Shown: positions 35,798 to 47,520, counted from the stretch's first letter. The stretch: DNA of 64,000 nucleotides from Ursus arctos (GCF_023065955.2 NW_026622874.1:7422001-7486000); one strand, 5' to 3'. Made by a program: numbers and translations. The notes: generated by a model from the letters alone, not told the origin.

Positions 35798-36439
35798 TTG
35801 TTTTATAAACTTAGAGTAATAAAAAAATAAACTACTCATCTTACTCAGACAGCTGGAAGGAAAACACAAAACCGAGAGGAATAAAGAAAGATATTTAAAA
35901 ATATCAATATGGATATGAAAAGGTTAGGAATCAAAAAGATGCATTAAATAAGTAAAAAGCTGGGTTTTTTTTGAAGAAAACAATTAGATACGCTTCTATG
36001 TCATCTATGTAATGAAGAAAACCCAAGCTAAGAAAATAAGACCTGCCCGGGAGAGTAGCATCAGAAACAGGAAACCGCAGGGGTTGTGAGACGGTTTGCT
36101 CCAATCCACACAGAACATTCTAACATGTGAATGCAATGAAAACACTCTCAAGTTCAATGAAGCTGAGCCTAGAAGGGATCTGAAATCTAACTAGACCAGA
36201 ACCACGAAAGAACTATCATGTCATAAAACTCCTGGTCCGGGTGGTTTGCAAGGGAAATTCTCCCAAACCTTCCTACAGAGCCTAGTGAATGATCTTCTCC
36301 TGCTAAGCACTTCATGTGTACCTCAAGATAGTAAGTACTCTGTGCCCGCTGGGATGAGGTTGTACACGTAGCTGATACCTGTATTTAGGGAAGGACTCAT
36401 TGTGAAGCTGTTTAAACTATAAGCTATGTAAACCATATA

Positions 36440-37165
36440 TTTTAAAATTTAAAAAAAACAGTTTAAAAAATTGGGCAGTGTCCCAGGGAAAGGAATGCGT
36501 GGGTTTGATGGCCTAACGACTGATAAGGACCCAGCAAGAGCCAGAAAGCAGAGAGACTCGGGGTGGAAAAAGCTGCGGGAGGAAAAAGGACACACAGCAA
36601 GGTAACCTGACGTGGCCAGACTGTGAAAGGCAGTGTGACCGGTGTCAGGGGACCTGACTCTGGGTTTGTGTGATGGGGGCTCTGTGGGCTCTGTGGGCCT
36701 GTCACACGCTGGCGGCCACGGCATGTGGCCACAGGGGTGGTAGGAAAGAAGTTGAGACCTCACCTAGACAGTGGCAGTGACTACAAGGCAGCAGGTGTAA
36801 GAGGAAATAAAGTCATGATACATCATCTTTATGACCACAGAATTTTACATTGGAACGTTCTTCTTCATAATTCTGATCTCATTTGATCCTTAAAGCCCTC
36901 CTTCAAAGTAGGAAGAGGAAACATTATTCCCGTTGGAAAGATGAGAAAACCAGGGAACAACGTTAAGTAGCGGCTTTCCTTGACTGAGGCCGCGATGCGC
37001 TCTGTTTCTCTCCCAAGGGGAGATACATCTCTGAGTACGTTTATCCCTCCAACTAGAACATGAGTACAGTATTTCAGGAAGAACTGTAATATTTTTTACT
37101 TACATCATTTCTTAATTATATTCCACATCTAAATCACTTGTGATGGTTTTCAAAAGTCTTATTAC
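36440..37165. other. Intron with a MIR remnant (about 36855-36995)
   Basis: 36855-36995 has the MIR core and tail wording (tctgatctcatttgatcctt, 'cgttggaaagatgagaaaacc'). 36460-36800 is GC-rich with no recognised repeat and short open frames on the minus strand without motif. Confidence 0.6.
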
Positions 37166-37337
37166 CTCCAAGGCAATCTGATTTGCTGTTGAAACTGCTG
37201 CTCCAGGAAAAATATCTCCTATAATCTTTTCAAAACGTGGGATGTCTTCAGGGAGAAATTTTGGCAAACTAGCTTCCATTATAGCCTCAATAATGATCAG
37301 AGTCTCATCCGTTTCAGAAAGATGGTCATTGGTGTTA
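37166..37337 (-). CDS. DNAH14: DNAH14 exon: AAA1-AAA2 connection
   Basis: 172 nt, phase 2 in and 0 out, 57 complete codons. It reads NTNDHLSETDETLIIIEAIM, then SLPKFLPEDIPRFEKIIGDI and FPG. This corresponds to the '..D..LL.RAI.D.N.PKFL..D..LF..I..DLFPG' stretch after AAA1 in other dyneins. Read in phase 0 the exon would start with a stop codon (TAA). Acceptor attaaag is poor in pyrimidines; donor gtaata. Confidence 0.92.
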
Positions 37338-37617
37338 CTTTAATGGAAGAAGAAAAAGATAAAGTTAGCGAGTATGCTTCGCTGACATTGAAGAGAGCTC
37401 CTATTCCCTTGTAGAGGTGGCTATCCCAACAGCCCTTCCTCCTCTCCCTCACGCAAAGCAGCTATGTGGTGTGGGTGAGGTGAATCTGGTCCCTGGATCC
37501 AGAGAGGGGCCCGGACTGGTCTCCAACAGTCCACTCCCCAGTCACTGATTTCAGGGACAGCCACTGTATCAAGTAGCGTGTTTTAGCTGCAAATAACAGA
37601 ATGAATTCAAATAAAAA

Positions 37618-37687
37618 ATCAAAAACTAATGATGTACTGTATGGTGACTAACATAATAATAAAAAAAATTTTTAAATTAAAAAAAAT
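37618..37687 (+). repeat. Very short L1 3' tail
   Basis: About 70 bp reading gatgtactgtatggtgacta followed by A-rich tail, typical of the extreme 3' end of carnivore L1. Confidence 0.65.
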
Positions 37688-38174
37688 AACGATTTATTCA
37701 AAGTCTCTAGGCAGGCCTGGGAAGCAGGCTTGCAGGCTATGCAGCTGGGAACAATGGTCAAAGTTACGGCACAGAAGTGGTCCTGTCAAGACAAATAAAC
37801 CTGAAACCCTCATCAGATGGCAGCCCCCACCCCCCCGCCCACCTCTGGATTTTCTGATGGAGAGACATGGTGAACTCCCTCTGCCGTTCAAGCCAGAACC
37901 ATCGTCGCAAAAGCCTCCAGATGCAAGGAGTCATCACATGACATATTGTCCCACGATAACAGCATTTTGCCCGTTGAGCACTTCAGTACATATTCATATA
38001 CACCAAACATCTAACCAGGAGAAGGAGCTGCATGCCGTACGATCGGACTGCAGAGACGCAAAGGACGAAACGTCCTCTGGGTGGAAGTGGTCCTCCTGTC
38101 CCCCTGTGGACGAGTGTCCAAAACTCTTCATCAGGATGGAGGCAATTTTTAAGTCTCTGATCCTTAAAAACAGC

Positions 38175-38378
38175 TAATAGCTAACGTTTAGTAAGTACTT
38201 TTTACTGGGCACTCTGCTTAATTCTTGAATGAAAGAATTCATTAATCTTTTCAACCACTTAAGAGGTAGGGAGAGGTCAGACAGCTGCTGGGTGTCAGGT
38301 CATTTTTTCCCAACACAGATCTTGACTGACAAGGAAGGAAGGACGGACGGACGGACAGACAGACGGAAGGAAGGATGG
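38175..38378 (+). repeat. MIR remnant and (GGAC/GGAA)n microsatellite
   Basis: 38175-38320 matches MIR (agctaacgtttagtaagtac, 'gggcactctgcttaattc', 'caaccacttaagaggtaggg'). 38330-38378 is a GGAC/AGAC/GGAA tetranucleotide tract. Confidence 0.75.
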
Positions 38379-38889
38379 ACCACTACATCTGGGAGCGATC
38401 ATGGCTTATATACAATAATATTGTTATGATACTTTGCTATTAGATATAAAGATAAGACAACTTAAGTTCTATGAAAGAATAATTTGGAGGATGGCATCTG
38501 AGATTATCATGGGGAATATCTGTTATCACTTAAGAATAAAAAAATGAAAGCTCTAGACTAACATCAACTAAAATTTAAGAAAAGGATAGTTATTAAACCT
38601 TATTATTCTTTTTACCCATTACGATTGCTTTCAAGATACCAACCCGTTCTTTGGAATTAGTTAATAAGATTCACTTTATGGCCCAGTACTGTGGTAAGTT
38701 TTTAAGTGTTTCAAGTGTTTACCTGAAGAGATGTTAATTCTCTAGCCGTTGACAAAGCAAATCTTTTCTACCAAGGACATCCTACGATTTCAGCCATTGG
38801 ACAGTTTGTTTTCTAAACCAAAGGGGAGATATGGAAACCTCCTTTCTGGGGCCGACAGAGAAGCTGCCTGTGGGAGGCAAACAAAATGT

Positions 38890-39270
38890 CCCACAGGGAT
38901 ATTTCACTTGCTAATCCCTGGAACCTGTGAATATTATCTGATACAGCAAAAGATGTGATTAAGAATCTTGAACTTATCCCAGATGACCCAGATTTAAATG
39001 CAGTCACACGCTCCTACCGAGAGCGAGGCAGAGAGACACACAGACGCGCAAATAGTGGGAAGATGGGGCAGACACTGGAGCGATGTGCCCACAAGCCCTG
39101 GGGTGCTGGCGGAGCAGAGGGTGGACTCTCCCTCAGGGCTGAGGCTGGGACAACAGTCCTGCCCACAACCTTGGTTTCAGACTTCTGGCCTCAGGTGCTT
39201 TAAGAAAACATCCTTCTGGTGTTTTAAGATGTCAGTTCTGTAGTAATTGGTTATGGTGGCCCTATAAAGC
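38890..39270 (+). repeat. MLT1-type MaLR LTR remnant
   Basis: Wording typical of MLT1 LTRs: aaaagatgtgattaagaatc, then a GC-rich middle and an end near 'cttctggtgttttaagatgtc' and 'gtagtaattggttatggtgg'. Confidence 0.7.
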
Positions 39271-39995
39271 GAGTACACGGTCTTGTATTACTTTTTTACA
39301 TATAAGCACCTCAAAACTCTTTGGGAGTCAGAGCTAGGCTCTGCCAATTCATCCGAGACAGAAAAGGCAGAAGAAAGGGGAATGCATCCAGAACGCATCT
39401 GGAAATGAGGGACATTTGCGGTATCCTTGTATACCTCGGAGGCAAAGCCAGGAGCCTGAGGGAGAATGGGTTGGAGCAGATGGAGGAAAGGACAGAAGGG
39501 AAGAGAACAGACAAGAAAAACAACGCTAATTTTTGGTGTCAGGGAGGGCCAAGGGATTTTTAAAAAGCAAAATAGTCTAATATTAATTTTTAAATTGCTT
39601 GCTGTGCTTTACTCTGATAAAAATTCCCCAATCCTTTTTATAATACAGTCAACTTCTCACAATCATGTCTACTTTGCTTGGGCGGAGCCAGGGAGGTGGG
39701 CTGTCACAGCTGTGTAAGCACAGACGGACAGAAGGAGCTGCTCCTCAGGGCGGCAGACTGACAGCACGCTGGACACGGAAGCCCCAGTCCAGGCGCCTGT
39801 GAGAATGGAGGCTTCTCGGGGACTCCCTCACTGGAACAGGTCCTCATACGTCGGAGGACTGGAGGATGTCAGGAAGCGGATTCCTGGTACTCCTGTCTCT
39901 AATCTTCCCAATTACAAAGCATTTCGTAACAGATACCCATTTACCTGCCATCGACTTATACAGGCCATTTTGCAATATATGCCTTAGTTCCCTAA
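39271..39995. other. Intron, nothing specific recognised
   Basis: Purine-rich stretch at 39340-39530 with overlapping open frames up to 83 codons. No exon, repeat family or regulatory site that I can support. Confidence 0.45.
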
Positions 39996-39999
39996 TTTA

Positions 40000-40187
40000 T
40001 TTATTTTTTAAGATTTTATTTATTTGAGAGAGAGAGAGGGGGGGGGGAAGAACACAGAGGGAGAGCGAGAAGGAGCAGCAGACTCCCTGCTGAGCAGAGA
40101 GCCCGACGTGGGACTCAATCCCAGGACCCAGGGATCATGACCTAAGCCAAAGGGAGTCGCTTAACTGACTGAGCCACCCAGGCACCC
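40000..40187 (-). mobile_element. Older Can-SINE
   Basis: Minus-strand SINE (agactccctgctgagcagag, head 'gagccacccaggcaccc') with a long G run. It abuts the next SINE. Confidence 0.92.
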
Positions 40188-40197
40188 TAGTTCCTTT

Positions 40198-40401
40198 TTT
40201 TTTTTTTTTTTTAAGATTTTATTTATTTATTTGACAGAGATAGAGACAGCCAGCGAGAGAGGGAACACAAGCAGGGGGAGTGGGAGAGGAAGAAGCAGGC
40301 TCATAGCAGAGGAGCCTGATGTGGGGCTCGATCCCATAACGCTGGGATCACGCCCTGAGCCGAAGGCAGACGCTTAACCGCTGTGCCACCTAGGCGCCCC
40401 C
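40198..40401 (-). mobile_element. Younger Can-SINE next to the older copy
   Basis: Minus-strand SINE with target duplication tagttccttt (40188-40197) and ctagttccttta (about 40402-40412). Its target straddles the end of the older SINE. Confidence 0.94.
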
Positions 40402-40719
40402 CTAGTTCCTTTATTTTTAAGAAATAACATAATACTAGCCAAGCTAAAGCCTGATCCCTGACTCTTCCCCTCCCACTCAACATTCTGTGCTTGGTGCTAC
40501 ATCTAGGTATCCATGAAAAATCTCTAACATTTACCATGTTTTAAAAATTCATGTAAATAGTATGTTGATATGTCCTTTAACAACATATTCACATTTTTCA
40601 TTTTTAATAGGTAATACAGCCTCAAATCCAACCCAAACAGGTCGGCCCCTTAGCAATGATGAAAACAAACGCCTGCTTCCCTATAGCTTCACCAGCACAG
40701 TCCCGTCCGCTTTCGTATT

Positions 40720-40960
40720 TTTGCCCGTCTGATGGGAAACAACATTTCAATTTTAAATGTGCATTTCTCTCACTCGGCTCCTGACCTCACAGTGTTTTTA
40801 GACCATTGTCCTTCTCTTCCTTTATGGCTTGTAGATTTTGAGTCTTAGTTTCAAAGGTCTTCAGTAGTCCAAGGATATAAAGGACATTTTGTTTCTTCAA
40901 ATACTTTTATGGTTTTAGTCTTTTTTTGATCCTGTTATTTAGGTAAATAACATTGGCCAT
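40720..40960 (-). repeat. Old L1 fragment, antisense
   Basis: Wording of reverse-oriented L1 ORF2/3' region (tttaaatgtgcatttctctc, 'tacttttatggttttagtc'). Degraded. Confidence 0.45.
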
Positions 40961-41254
40961 GGTTCTAACTGGATCCTTATGCACACGCAATTTAGTTTTC
41001 CCAACGGCAATCGCTGAAAAGTCTGTCAAGTCTGTTCTTGCCTCACAACTGACAACAGACTACGTGCCCCGCGTGGGCAGTCCCGCCCCGGGGGTTCTGT
41101 TCTGCCCCGACGGTTTGCCCCCTCAGTTCATAAGCCAGCACCACAGTGTTGCAACCAACGAAGCTCTATAATAGGTCTCAATAATTAAAGGGATGTTTCT
41201 CCTTCATTCCTTTCATTTGTTAATATTTGTCTAGCTAGTCTTAATTATCTTTCT

Positions 41255-41463
41255 TTTTAAAAAAGATTTATTTATTTAAGAGACAGAAGAGTGCACGTGC
41301 ACATGTGAATGTGAGTGGGGGGTGGAACAGAGGGAGAGAGACAGGCAGACTTCCTGCTGAGTGTGGAGCCTGACACGGGGCTCAATCTCATGACCCATGA
41401 GATCAGGACCTGAGCTGAAACCAAGAGTTGGACAGTTAACTGACTGTGCCACTGAGGCGCCCC
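41255..41463 (-). mobile_element. Older Can-SINE
   Basis: Minus-strand diverged SINE (acttcctgctgagtgtggag; head 'ctgtgccactgaggcgcccc'). Confidence 0.9.
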
Positions 41464-41834
41464 TTTCTATGTGAACTTTAGAACCTGCTTTCCTAACAAT
41501 AAGCAAATAATACCTTTGGTATATTCACTGGGATGTACTTCCATTCATAAATGAGCTTTTAGAGTCTTTAAATCTTTATGATGCTAAGCCCTTTAAGATG
41601 TTACGATATTAACTACATGACCTATTATTTCATTTATTCATATTTTCATTTGTGTCCTTTCTTCATATGGGTTTTACATTTCTCATTAAATTACTGCTCT
41701 TTTAAATGAGGCCTTTTATTCCAGTGTATCTTTTATTATATAAAGGTAAGATAATTTTTTAAAAGTATAGGTTCTTTTAGGGAAAAGTATCCAGGGATTT
41801 TGTGCATTTTTTCTTTCTCTTCTTTCACACTCTT

Positions 41835-42038
41835 TTTTTTTTTTTTTTAAAGATTTTATTTATTTATTTGACAGAGATAGAGACAGCCAGAGAGAGAGGG
41901 AACACAAGCAGGGGGAGTGGGAGAGGAAGAAGCAGGCTCATAGTGGAGGAGCCTGATGTGGGGCTCAATCCCATAATGCTGGGATCACGCCCTGAGCCGA
42001 AGGCAGACGCTTAACTGCTGTGCCACCCAGGCGCCCCT
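41835..42038 (-). mobile_element. Can-SINE, full length, with target-site duplication
   Basis: Minus-strand young SINE. 16-bp duplications cttctttcacactctt (41819-41834) and cttctttcacattctt (42039-42054). It lies about 155 bp from the exon ending at 42193. Confidence 0.96.
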
Positions 42039-42192
42039 CTTCTTTCACATTCTTAAACACCTCTACCATATTTCACTGCGACATTCTGGGAGCTCCCTGT
42101 CTTATCTCGACATCATTACTTAAGACTTTTACCAATTATTTTCCCTGTGTTGTTTAACTCCCTTTGACCTAACGATTCAAAACTCAACTCAC

Positions 42193-42269
42193 CATTTAAA
42201 TACCTGTTTCTTCTTTCCAGCCACTATTAAAACTGTCTTCAGAGACCTCAAGCCAAAGTCGTAATGATC
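42193..42269 (-). CDS. DNAH14: DNAH14 exon: end of AAA1, DHYDFGLRSLKTVL
   Basis: 77 nt, phase 0 in and 2 out: DHYDFGLRSLKTVLIVAGKK then KQVFK and a split cysteine codon. DHYDFGLR is the well-known AAA1 C-terminal motif. Two donors are possible 11 nt apart: CAG|GTATTT (exon end 42204) and ATG|GTGAGT (exon end 42193). The second is chosen because it is closer to consensus and is the only one that keeps the next exon open. Confidence 0.9.
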
Positions 42270-42654
42270 CTATAAAGCATTAAAATATCTGAGTTATTAA
42301 GTTTCTGAAGGAAAAATGGGATGACCTAGAAATAAATGCATTTCCTACACAGTTAAATCCCAAATCACATGCACTGTGGAGAGAGACTGGGATATAACTC
42401 AAGAAAGCCTGCATCTGGCTTCCAATGCCCTCGCTTCCCCCCCAAACTGGTGCCCCTCAGTCTCCTTCTTAAAAGAGAGCGTCACAAGTATTAAAGCTGT
42501 AGAAACTATTAGTACCTAAATTAAATTTTCTCTGAAATGGAGAGATGGGCTGAAAGAACATGATAAAGAAGAACGCTTTGGAGGTGACGTGGCTGGTTGT
42601 CCAAACCATGTTGAGTCATAAACAGATACTCGTTAAGCTGGCATAGCCCAGAAA

Positions 42655-42815
42655 AATCATTTTCAAAATGTGCTACTCATATCAGCAACATCAGGAACTG
42701 CTGAGAACTGGTTAGAAACGCAAATTCTTGAGGCCACCCCAGACAACCAGAAAGTTGGTGGTAAGGTCCAGTGATGTGTGTTTTAACAAATACCCCCAAT
42801 TATCTCGAAGCACAA
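42655..42815 (+). repeat. MER5-like DNA transposon remnant
   Basis: Matches MER5A wording: acatcaggaactgctgagaa, 'gttagaaacgcaaattcttg', 'gtccagtgatgtgtgtttta'. Confidence 0.75.
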
Positions 42816-43087
42816 TAAAGTGTGAGAGTCGCCATAGAGGTTAATGTCCTCGTATGGAGAAAGTAGTCCGCGGTTTAACACAGCGGATTCTCCATTACTC
42901 TCTCCAGGTCCTGGAGGAAAGGCTTGCAACCTGACTGACCCGACACATCACCTCACACCCACACCAGCTCGCCAAGCGCTGATGGGATCCTAGCTCCGTT
43001 ATTTCCCTAGGTCATCCTTGGTCCAGTGCCAGAAAAGTCTTAAAGTTTTCTATAATCACCTTTATTTTGAGAAAAGCAGTTCGTTAC

Positions 43088-43274
43088 CTGTTGTGAGAGC
43101 TGCTTGCTAGCTAATTCATAAACGTTAACCAGCTTTCCAGACAGTGATTTTGCAGATTTGAAACCAACTGAAAACAGCAGTATTTCAGTAATCATCTGAT
43201 AATGGGGAGCCATCATCGCCACTGGGCGAAACAGAGACTGTAAGTTATTTGGGAGCTCTACTCGACCTTTGTAC
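43088..43274 (-). CDS. DNAH14: DNAH14 exon: AAA1, GRVELP and FRPVAMM
   Basis: 187 nt, phase 2 in and 0 out, 62 complete codons. It contains [20 protein letters not shown], then [16 protein letters not shown] and [20 protein letters not shown]. The family signature is [17 protein letters not shown]; here asparagine replaces aspartate in ELPDN. Acceptor cttaag, donor gtaacg. Confidence 0.95.
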
Positions 43275-43892
43275 CTTAAGGGAGTAAGAAAAACAAAGAA
43301 ACAACAACAACAAAGCAGTTTTTCAGTTTTCCTGATGAGGAACCGCACAATATAGTTTTCCCCAGAATAATCCTGGTAGCTTCCTACGTGACCTTCATTT
43401 GAAAACAAGCATATAAAACGGTTCCGACTGTACTTTTCATCTCAAGAGTGTCTTCCTCTACTGACTTTTCCTCCTGTGCCTCCTCCCACAGTGTCCCTCA
43501 CATCAGGTCACTCCGGCCCGACTGTCACCACGTTCCCTCCCTCGACAGGTGTTTACTGAGCCTGCCTGGCCTCCGCTCCTTGTAACCACAAGTTCCCTTC
43601 CTTCTGCTACTCTCGGCTTTTTTGTCTGTCTCCTTTGTGACAAGTGGCTGACCTTTTCCTTTCTCTCTGGTTCTTTTGGAAGTGAAAACACCCCTCAGAC
43701 AGAAACTTAATTTGAGACCACCCACGTGGATGAGTACGGACCTGCTGCTGTTTTTAAGTGTGCGAGTAGAGGAGGGAGTCAGGCAGTGGCGGTGAATGGT
43801 ACATTACAACGTCAGACAACTGCATCATGGCTAAGATCTCAGAAACCAATTCTGACTGTCTCCACTCCTAACATAGATTAACCGCTACTTAC
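43275..43892. other. Intron, nothing specific recognised
   Basis: Mixed sequence with short minus-strand open frames at 43503-43725 that show no motif. No repeat family recognised. Confidence 0.5.
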
Positions 43893-43961
43893 CCAGGGTT
43901 CATGGTGACAAATACTGCACAAGACATGTTGATACGAATTTCTTTTCCTTCCAGTACAAAC
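43893..43961 (-). CDS. DNAH14: DNAH14 exon: AAA1 sensor I (MNPG)
   Basis: 69 nt, phase 2 in and 2 out: FVLEGKEIRINMSCAVFVTM followed by NP and a split glycine. The 'F.TMNPG' strand is the AAA1 sensor I region. Acceptor cttgtag, donor gtaagt. Confidence 0.95.
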
Positions 43962-44214
43962 CTACAAGACATTGGAAGGGGTTCAGAACGAGCACCCCCC
44001 AAAATGTGCCACTTCGTTATGTGCATTACTTTCAGCTGAAGACAATGAAGGCCCGAAAGACTCAGAAAGAGCTTTTTACCTCCCTCTTTAACTGCTTCTA
44101 CAAGTTTAGATAGAGAGCTGGGTCCAGAAAGACAGCTCTCACCAGAGACAACTACAGAGAATATGGGCTGGGCATGGTAAACTGTGGGATGCTCAGCAGA
44201 CCGATTCATTCATA

Positions 44215-44510
44215 TTCCTCTCTGTGTTCTCCTGTCTCTGCAGGGCATGACAAATATTTGTTCTCCAAACATGAGCTCTTCCCATCCCCCTGGGACTTCT
44301 GTTCCTTCCCTTTGTAGCCCCAGACCCCTTCCCCCTTCTCCTTAGCTCAGAATGGCATACAGACTTAATTGCCTGTCTTTGAACCTCTCATGTCTGTGCG
44401 AGGCTCATGTATGCATACAATTAAACTTTTCTCCTACTAATTTATCTTATGCCAATTTAATTAATGGACCAGCCAAAAGAACCTTGACAGGTAAAGGAAA
44501 AATCTTCCTT
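44215..44510 (+). repeat. LTR remnant
   Basis: Ends with the LTR phrase 'tgccaatttaattaatgg', then accagccaaaagaaccttga, preceded by a polyadenylation-like 'acaattaaacttttctcc'. Resembles the end of the LTR at 24.7 kb, so possibly a related retroviral family. Confidence 0.6.
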
Positions 44511-44710
44511 CCCTGTCCATTACAATATTCATTACTAAGAGAACTCTTTTCTCTAAGTCAAAGTATGAAAACAATAAGTGAGTTTGGGAACATTCCTATG
44601 GCTGTGTTACATTTAATTCCAAACAGCACATGCTAGGAAAAAAAACAATTTTAAGAGGGGAAAGAAGAGGGTCATTTTGACCCAAAGTTGTGAGCCCTGC
44701 TGGGGTTCAG

Positions 44711-44881
44711 ATTTTTTTAAAGAAAGATTTATTTATTTGAGAGGGACAGGAAGAGACAGCATGAGCAGGAAGGGCAGAGGGAGAGAGGAGACGGAATCCC
44801 AAGCAGACTCACGACTCTGAGATCAAGACGTAAGCCAAAACCAAGAGTCGGACGCTTAACCAATGGTACCACCCAGGCGCT
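44711..44881 (-). mobile_element. Older Can-SINE
   Basis: Minus-strand SINE with T-rich start and head 'ggtaccacccaggcgctc'. Internal body diverged. Confidence 0.88.
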
Positions 44882-46071
44882 CTGCGGTTTTAGATTTATT
44901 TGATCACGTCTGAAGAGTTTGTGGGGCCTGTGGCCAGAAGGCGCCCACCTGAATGACCTGACTGAACAGGGAGAAGAACCTGAGGAGACCCTCGGACACA
45001 GAGTTCTCCCCAGGTGACACTGCAGAGCAAATAGTGGCCATGGCACAGAGTTCTTGTGTTAGCATGCAATGCAGCCTGCCCCTAACTACCCAATTAGATA
45101 ATTTTGGGACCGCTGTGAAGTAGAACCTTGGCCTGGAGATTAGTGTCCTGTTGTCAGCACCAGAGGTAGGGACCATGGAGAGAAATGCTTTGGTGACTTT
45201 ACGGACAGGCAACAGCAGTGAGGGTGGTCAAAGCTGGAAAGGAAGAACCCTGAGAACAAAAGCTGAGGACTCCCTGGACAGAATAGAGGAAAGCCTGGCA
45301 GACAGTGAGGCATGGTGGAGAACTGGTGACGTGTGGCCTGCTGTGACCACCCCCCCATGTACACCTATAGATGCGTGACACCTTGCAACGCTGACTCTAA
45401 CAGTGGGAACAAAATCCTTGAGAGTAAAGCCACAAGTGAGTTTGAGCCCCACGTTGGGTATAGAGATTACTTAAAAAAATAAAAATTAAAAAAAAGAAAT
45501 ATTAGATTGTAATAGAAATTTTAAACCCACAAATTCAATTATGCCCATAAAGCAAATCATGTGCATTCCTGAATTTATCTGAAGAGAAAAAAATTTTGCT
45601 TGGATTAGTAAATGTTAGTCATCTTAACATACAAATATTATTTTTACAAAAATTTTTTTCAATAAAAGTATGTTAATTCAGAGTAATGGGATAAGAGAGG
45701 ACTTCAGGTGTGTGGCCAGTATAATTTGTTTTTTAAAAAGATGTAGAATTAAAGAAAAATATGTTGGTTTCTTCAAGTGAAATATAACATGGAAAGGTAC
45801 TAAGAGAATTTAAACCCAAAGTAAAAGTCATTGGATATATTTGTGACCTTGTCCTGGTGGCCCGGAAGACGGTCCCAAGGCTGGACAGGAGCCCAGATAC
45901 ACCCAGGCTGGCATGAAAGTTAGTTACGTATATTTGCACGTTACTTGCCCAGCAAAGAAGACATCCAAGATGTCACTCCTTTTGGTCTGTGTTTAGGAAA
46001 AAGAACAACAGCCAAACACTTACTGGAGAAGGAATACTGAAGAGTAAGTAAGCAAACGCATCCCCCGGTAC
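44882..46071. other. Intron; SINE 3' fragment at 45430-45495, otherwise unassigned
   Basis: 45430-45495 (gagccccacgttgggtatag, then A-rich) is a plus-strand 3' fragment of an old Can-SINE. 44890-45400 contains overlapping open frames of about 75-105 codons on both strands, without motif. The remainder is AT-rich. Confidence 0.6.
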
Positions 46072-46217
46072 CTGACAGAGTAGCTGTCTTTGGCCGCCTT
46101 GATTGTTAGGATCTGCGATGCAATCACGGAGAGGACCTGCACGTCAATCCGATTGAACTCGTCCAAACAGCACCATGCTCCCGACTGCACCAGTCCGAAG
46201 AAGAACTTTCCCATTAT
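46072..46217 (-). CDS. DNAH14: DNAH14 exon: AAA1 Walker B
   Basis: 146 nt, phase 0 in and 2 out. It encodes [20 protein letters not shown], then [19 protein letters not shown]. The Walker B acidic pair (DE) and the FNRI motif are intact. The residue before DE is leucine, where CFDEFNRI is usual. Acceptor tttcaag, donor gtaccg, which is a weaker donor than its neighbours. Confidence 0.95.
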
Positions 46218-47466
46218 CTTGAAAACAATTACACGCAGGTGAAAGCTTTCGCCAGGCCAGGGCCCCATGCGGTTCCGTAGTTTTCCCGAGGCAAGCGCAC
46301 GCCCTGTGCCCCTGGCAGGTGCAGGGCAGCACCACCTGGCCCTCAGCGTTCAGGGGAGGCTGCCAGGTCCAGAACCCACTGATGCCTACGTGCCGGCAGC
46401 CGAAACCAGCGAAAACACTGTAGGCCCAACACAACACGTGTGGATGAATATGGGCGAGGGAACGCCTGCTCTCATAGGCAGTGCACATGAGAGCCCCTTG
46501 GGCCAGAGACACCGAGGCCGGTTCTTCCCTTTGGCTGTGGGAATCAGGTCGTGTCTTTACCGAAAATTCTGATATTTCATTTTTCATGGGTTTTTCGGCA
46601 TTAATTTTGATTCTAAAAAAGTATTTCATTAAAATATGATTTATCTTGATTAGCAGGTTTCTTGGCTCCGGGTTAGCTGCTCCCAGCCCTGCTCACCCCA
46701 CCAGAGGGCAGTTCCCTATGTCTAACAAGACTCATGCAAACAGCTTATTTATGTTTATTGCTATTTTTAATGTGCTAAGTGAGCACTAACTGGAAATGCA
46801 GGGTCTCGTGGGGAATGTGCCTTTAGCTGCCAATAAAATGACCCTAATAAAAGGTAAATGGTTTGAACTTAACATGCAAAACAAAATCGATGGGAGTATT
46901 TTGAAACTTTAAGTAAATTCGTGGCAGGCACAGAGGTATAGGACATTTCAATAAATATTTCAGAATGTTATGAGCTATGTCTTAGGTAATATGCCACCAA
47001 AGCAAAATAAGGCTGGCATAAAATTATAATCATCCATACAGACTCTGACTCAAATTTTTGTGTTAATTGTAATAGCCTCATTGTTCTTAATGATTACCTT
47101 TTCAGTAAATAAAAGTATAGGGTTAGAACTTATAAATAAATTTAGATTAACAGAGCAGTACTCTTAATTTTTAAATATATTCATGTCCCATATCAGATTT
47201 TGTTTGGAAAAATCCCTGTCAAAAAGTTTGAAAACCACTGTCTTAAGTAGTTCAGTTGCATAAAAGTAAATTGCACAGTGTTTTAAGTTTCTATTACATT
47301 CTAAGTTTCTATTCTATTAATTTAAAAGAATTAATAGCATTTACACTTCTGTTCATACTTATGGTCTCTCCAAGAGAAACAGTTTTCTTGTTCTTTCAAT
47401 CCTCAATGAATTATTTCTTTTATGTGCACAATATTTTTTTCCTGCATATATATGAATAAGCTTTAC
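46218..47466. other. Intron, mostly unassigned
   Basis: 46260-46600 is GC-rich with a 101-codon plus-strand and a longer minus-strand open frame, both overlapping exon read-through and without motif. 47150-47250 ends in gtttgaaaaccactgtct, typical of a MER-type transposon end. No exon found. Confidence 0.5.
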
Positions 47467-47520
47467 CTTATAATCCAAATCCTCGAAACAGTTGAAGACC
47501 ACACAATGTTTGCCTAAGGA
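47467..47520 (-). CDS. DNAH14: DNAH14 exon: AAA1, short exon CVVFNC
   Basis: 54 nt, 18 codons, phase 0/0: SLGKHCVVFNCFEDLDYK. It matches the 'CVVFNCSDGLDYK' strand after the P-loop in other dyneins. The start is set at TCAG|TCC. A second AG seven bases downstream (TTAG|GCA) would break the frame. Too short to show up as a long open frame. Donor gtaaag. Confidence 0.93.

Larger units (their letters stand above)
34440..36330 (+). repeat. Old L1 ORF2 split by an LTR-like block and nested SINEs
   Basis: The endonuclease end at 34450-34560 (taataggagacatgaattc) resumes at about 35070 with 'cctacatattaggccataaaag' and 'gaccagaaattggtaaaaaa', and again after 35800. The break at 34.57-35.03 kb and the SINE pair at 35.46-35.80 kb are later insertions. 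Confidence 0.75.

Noticed and set aside
42204..42269. Shorter version of the DHYDFGLR exon ending at CAG|GTATTT
   Set aside because: Its phase would put a TAA at the start of the next exon; the GTGAGT donor 11 nt on restores frame and is closer to consensus.
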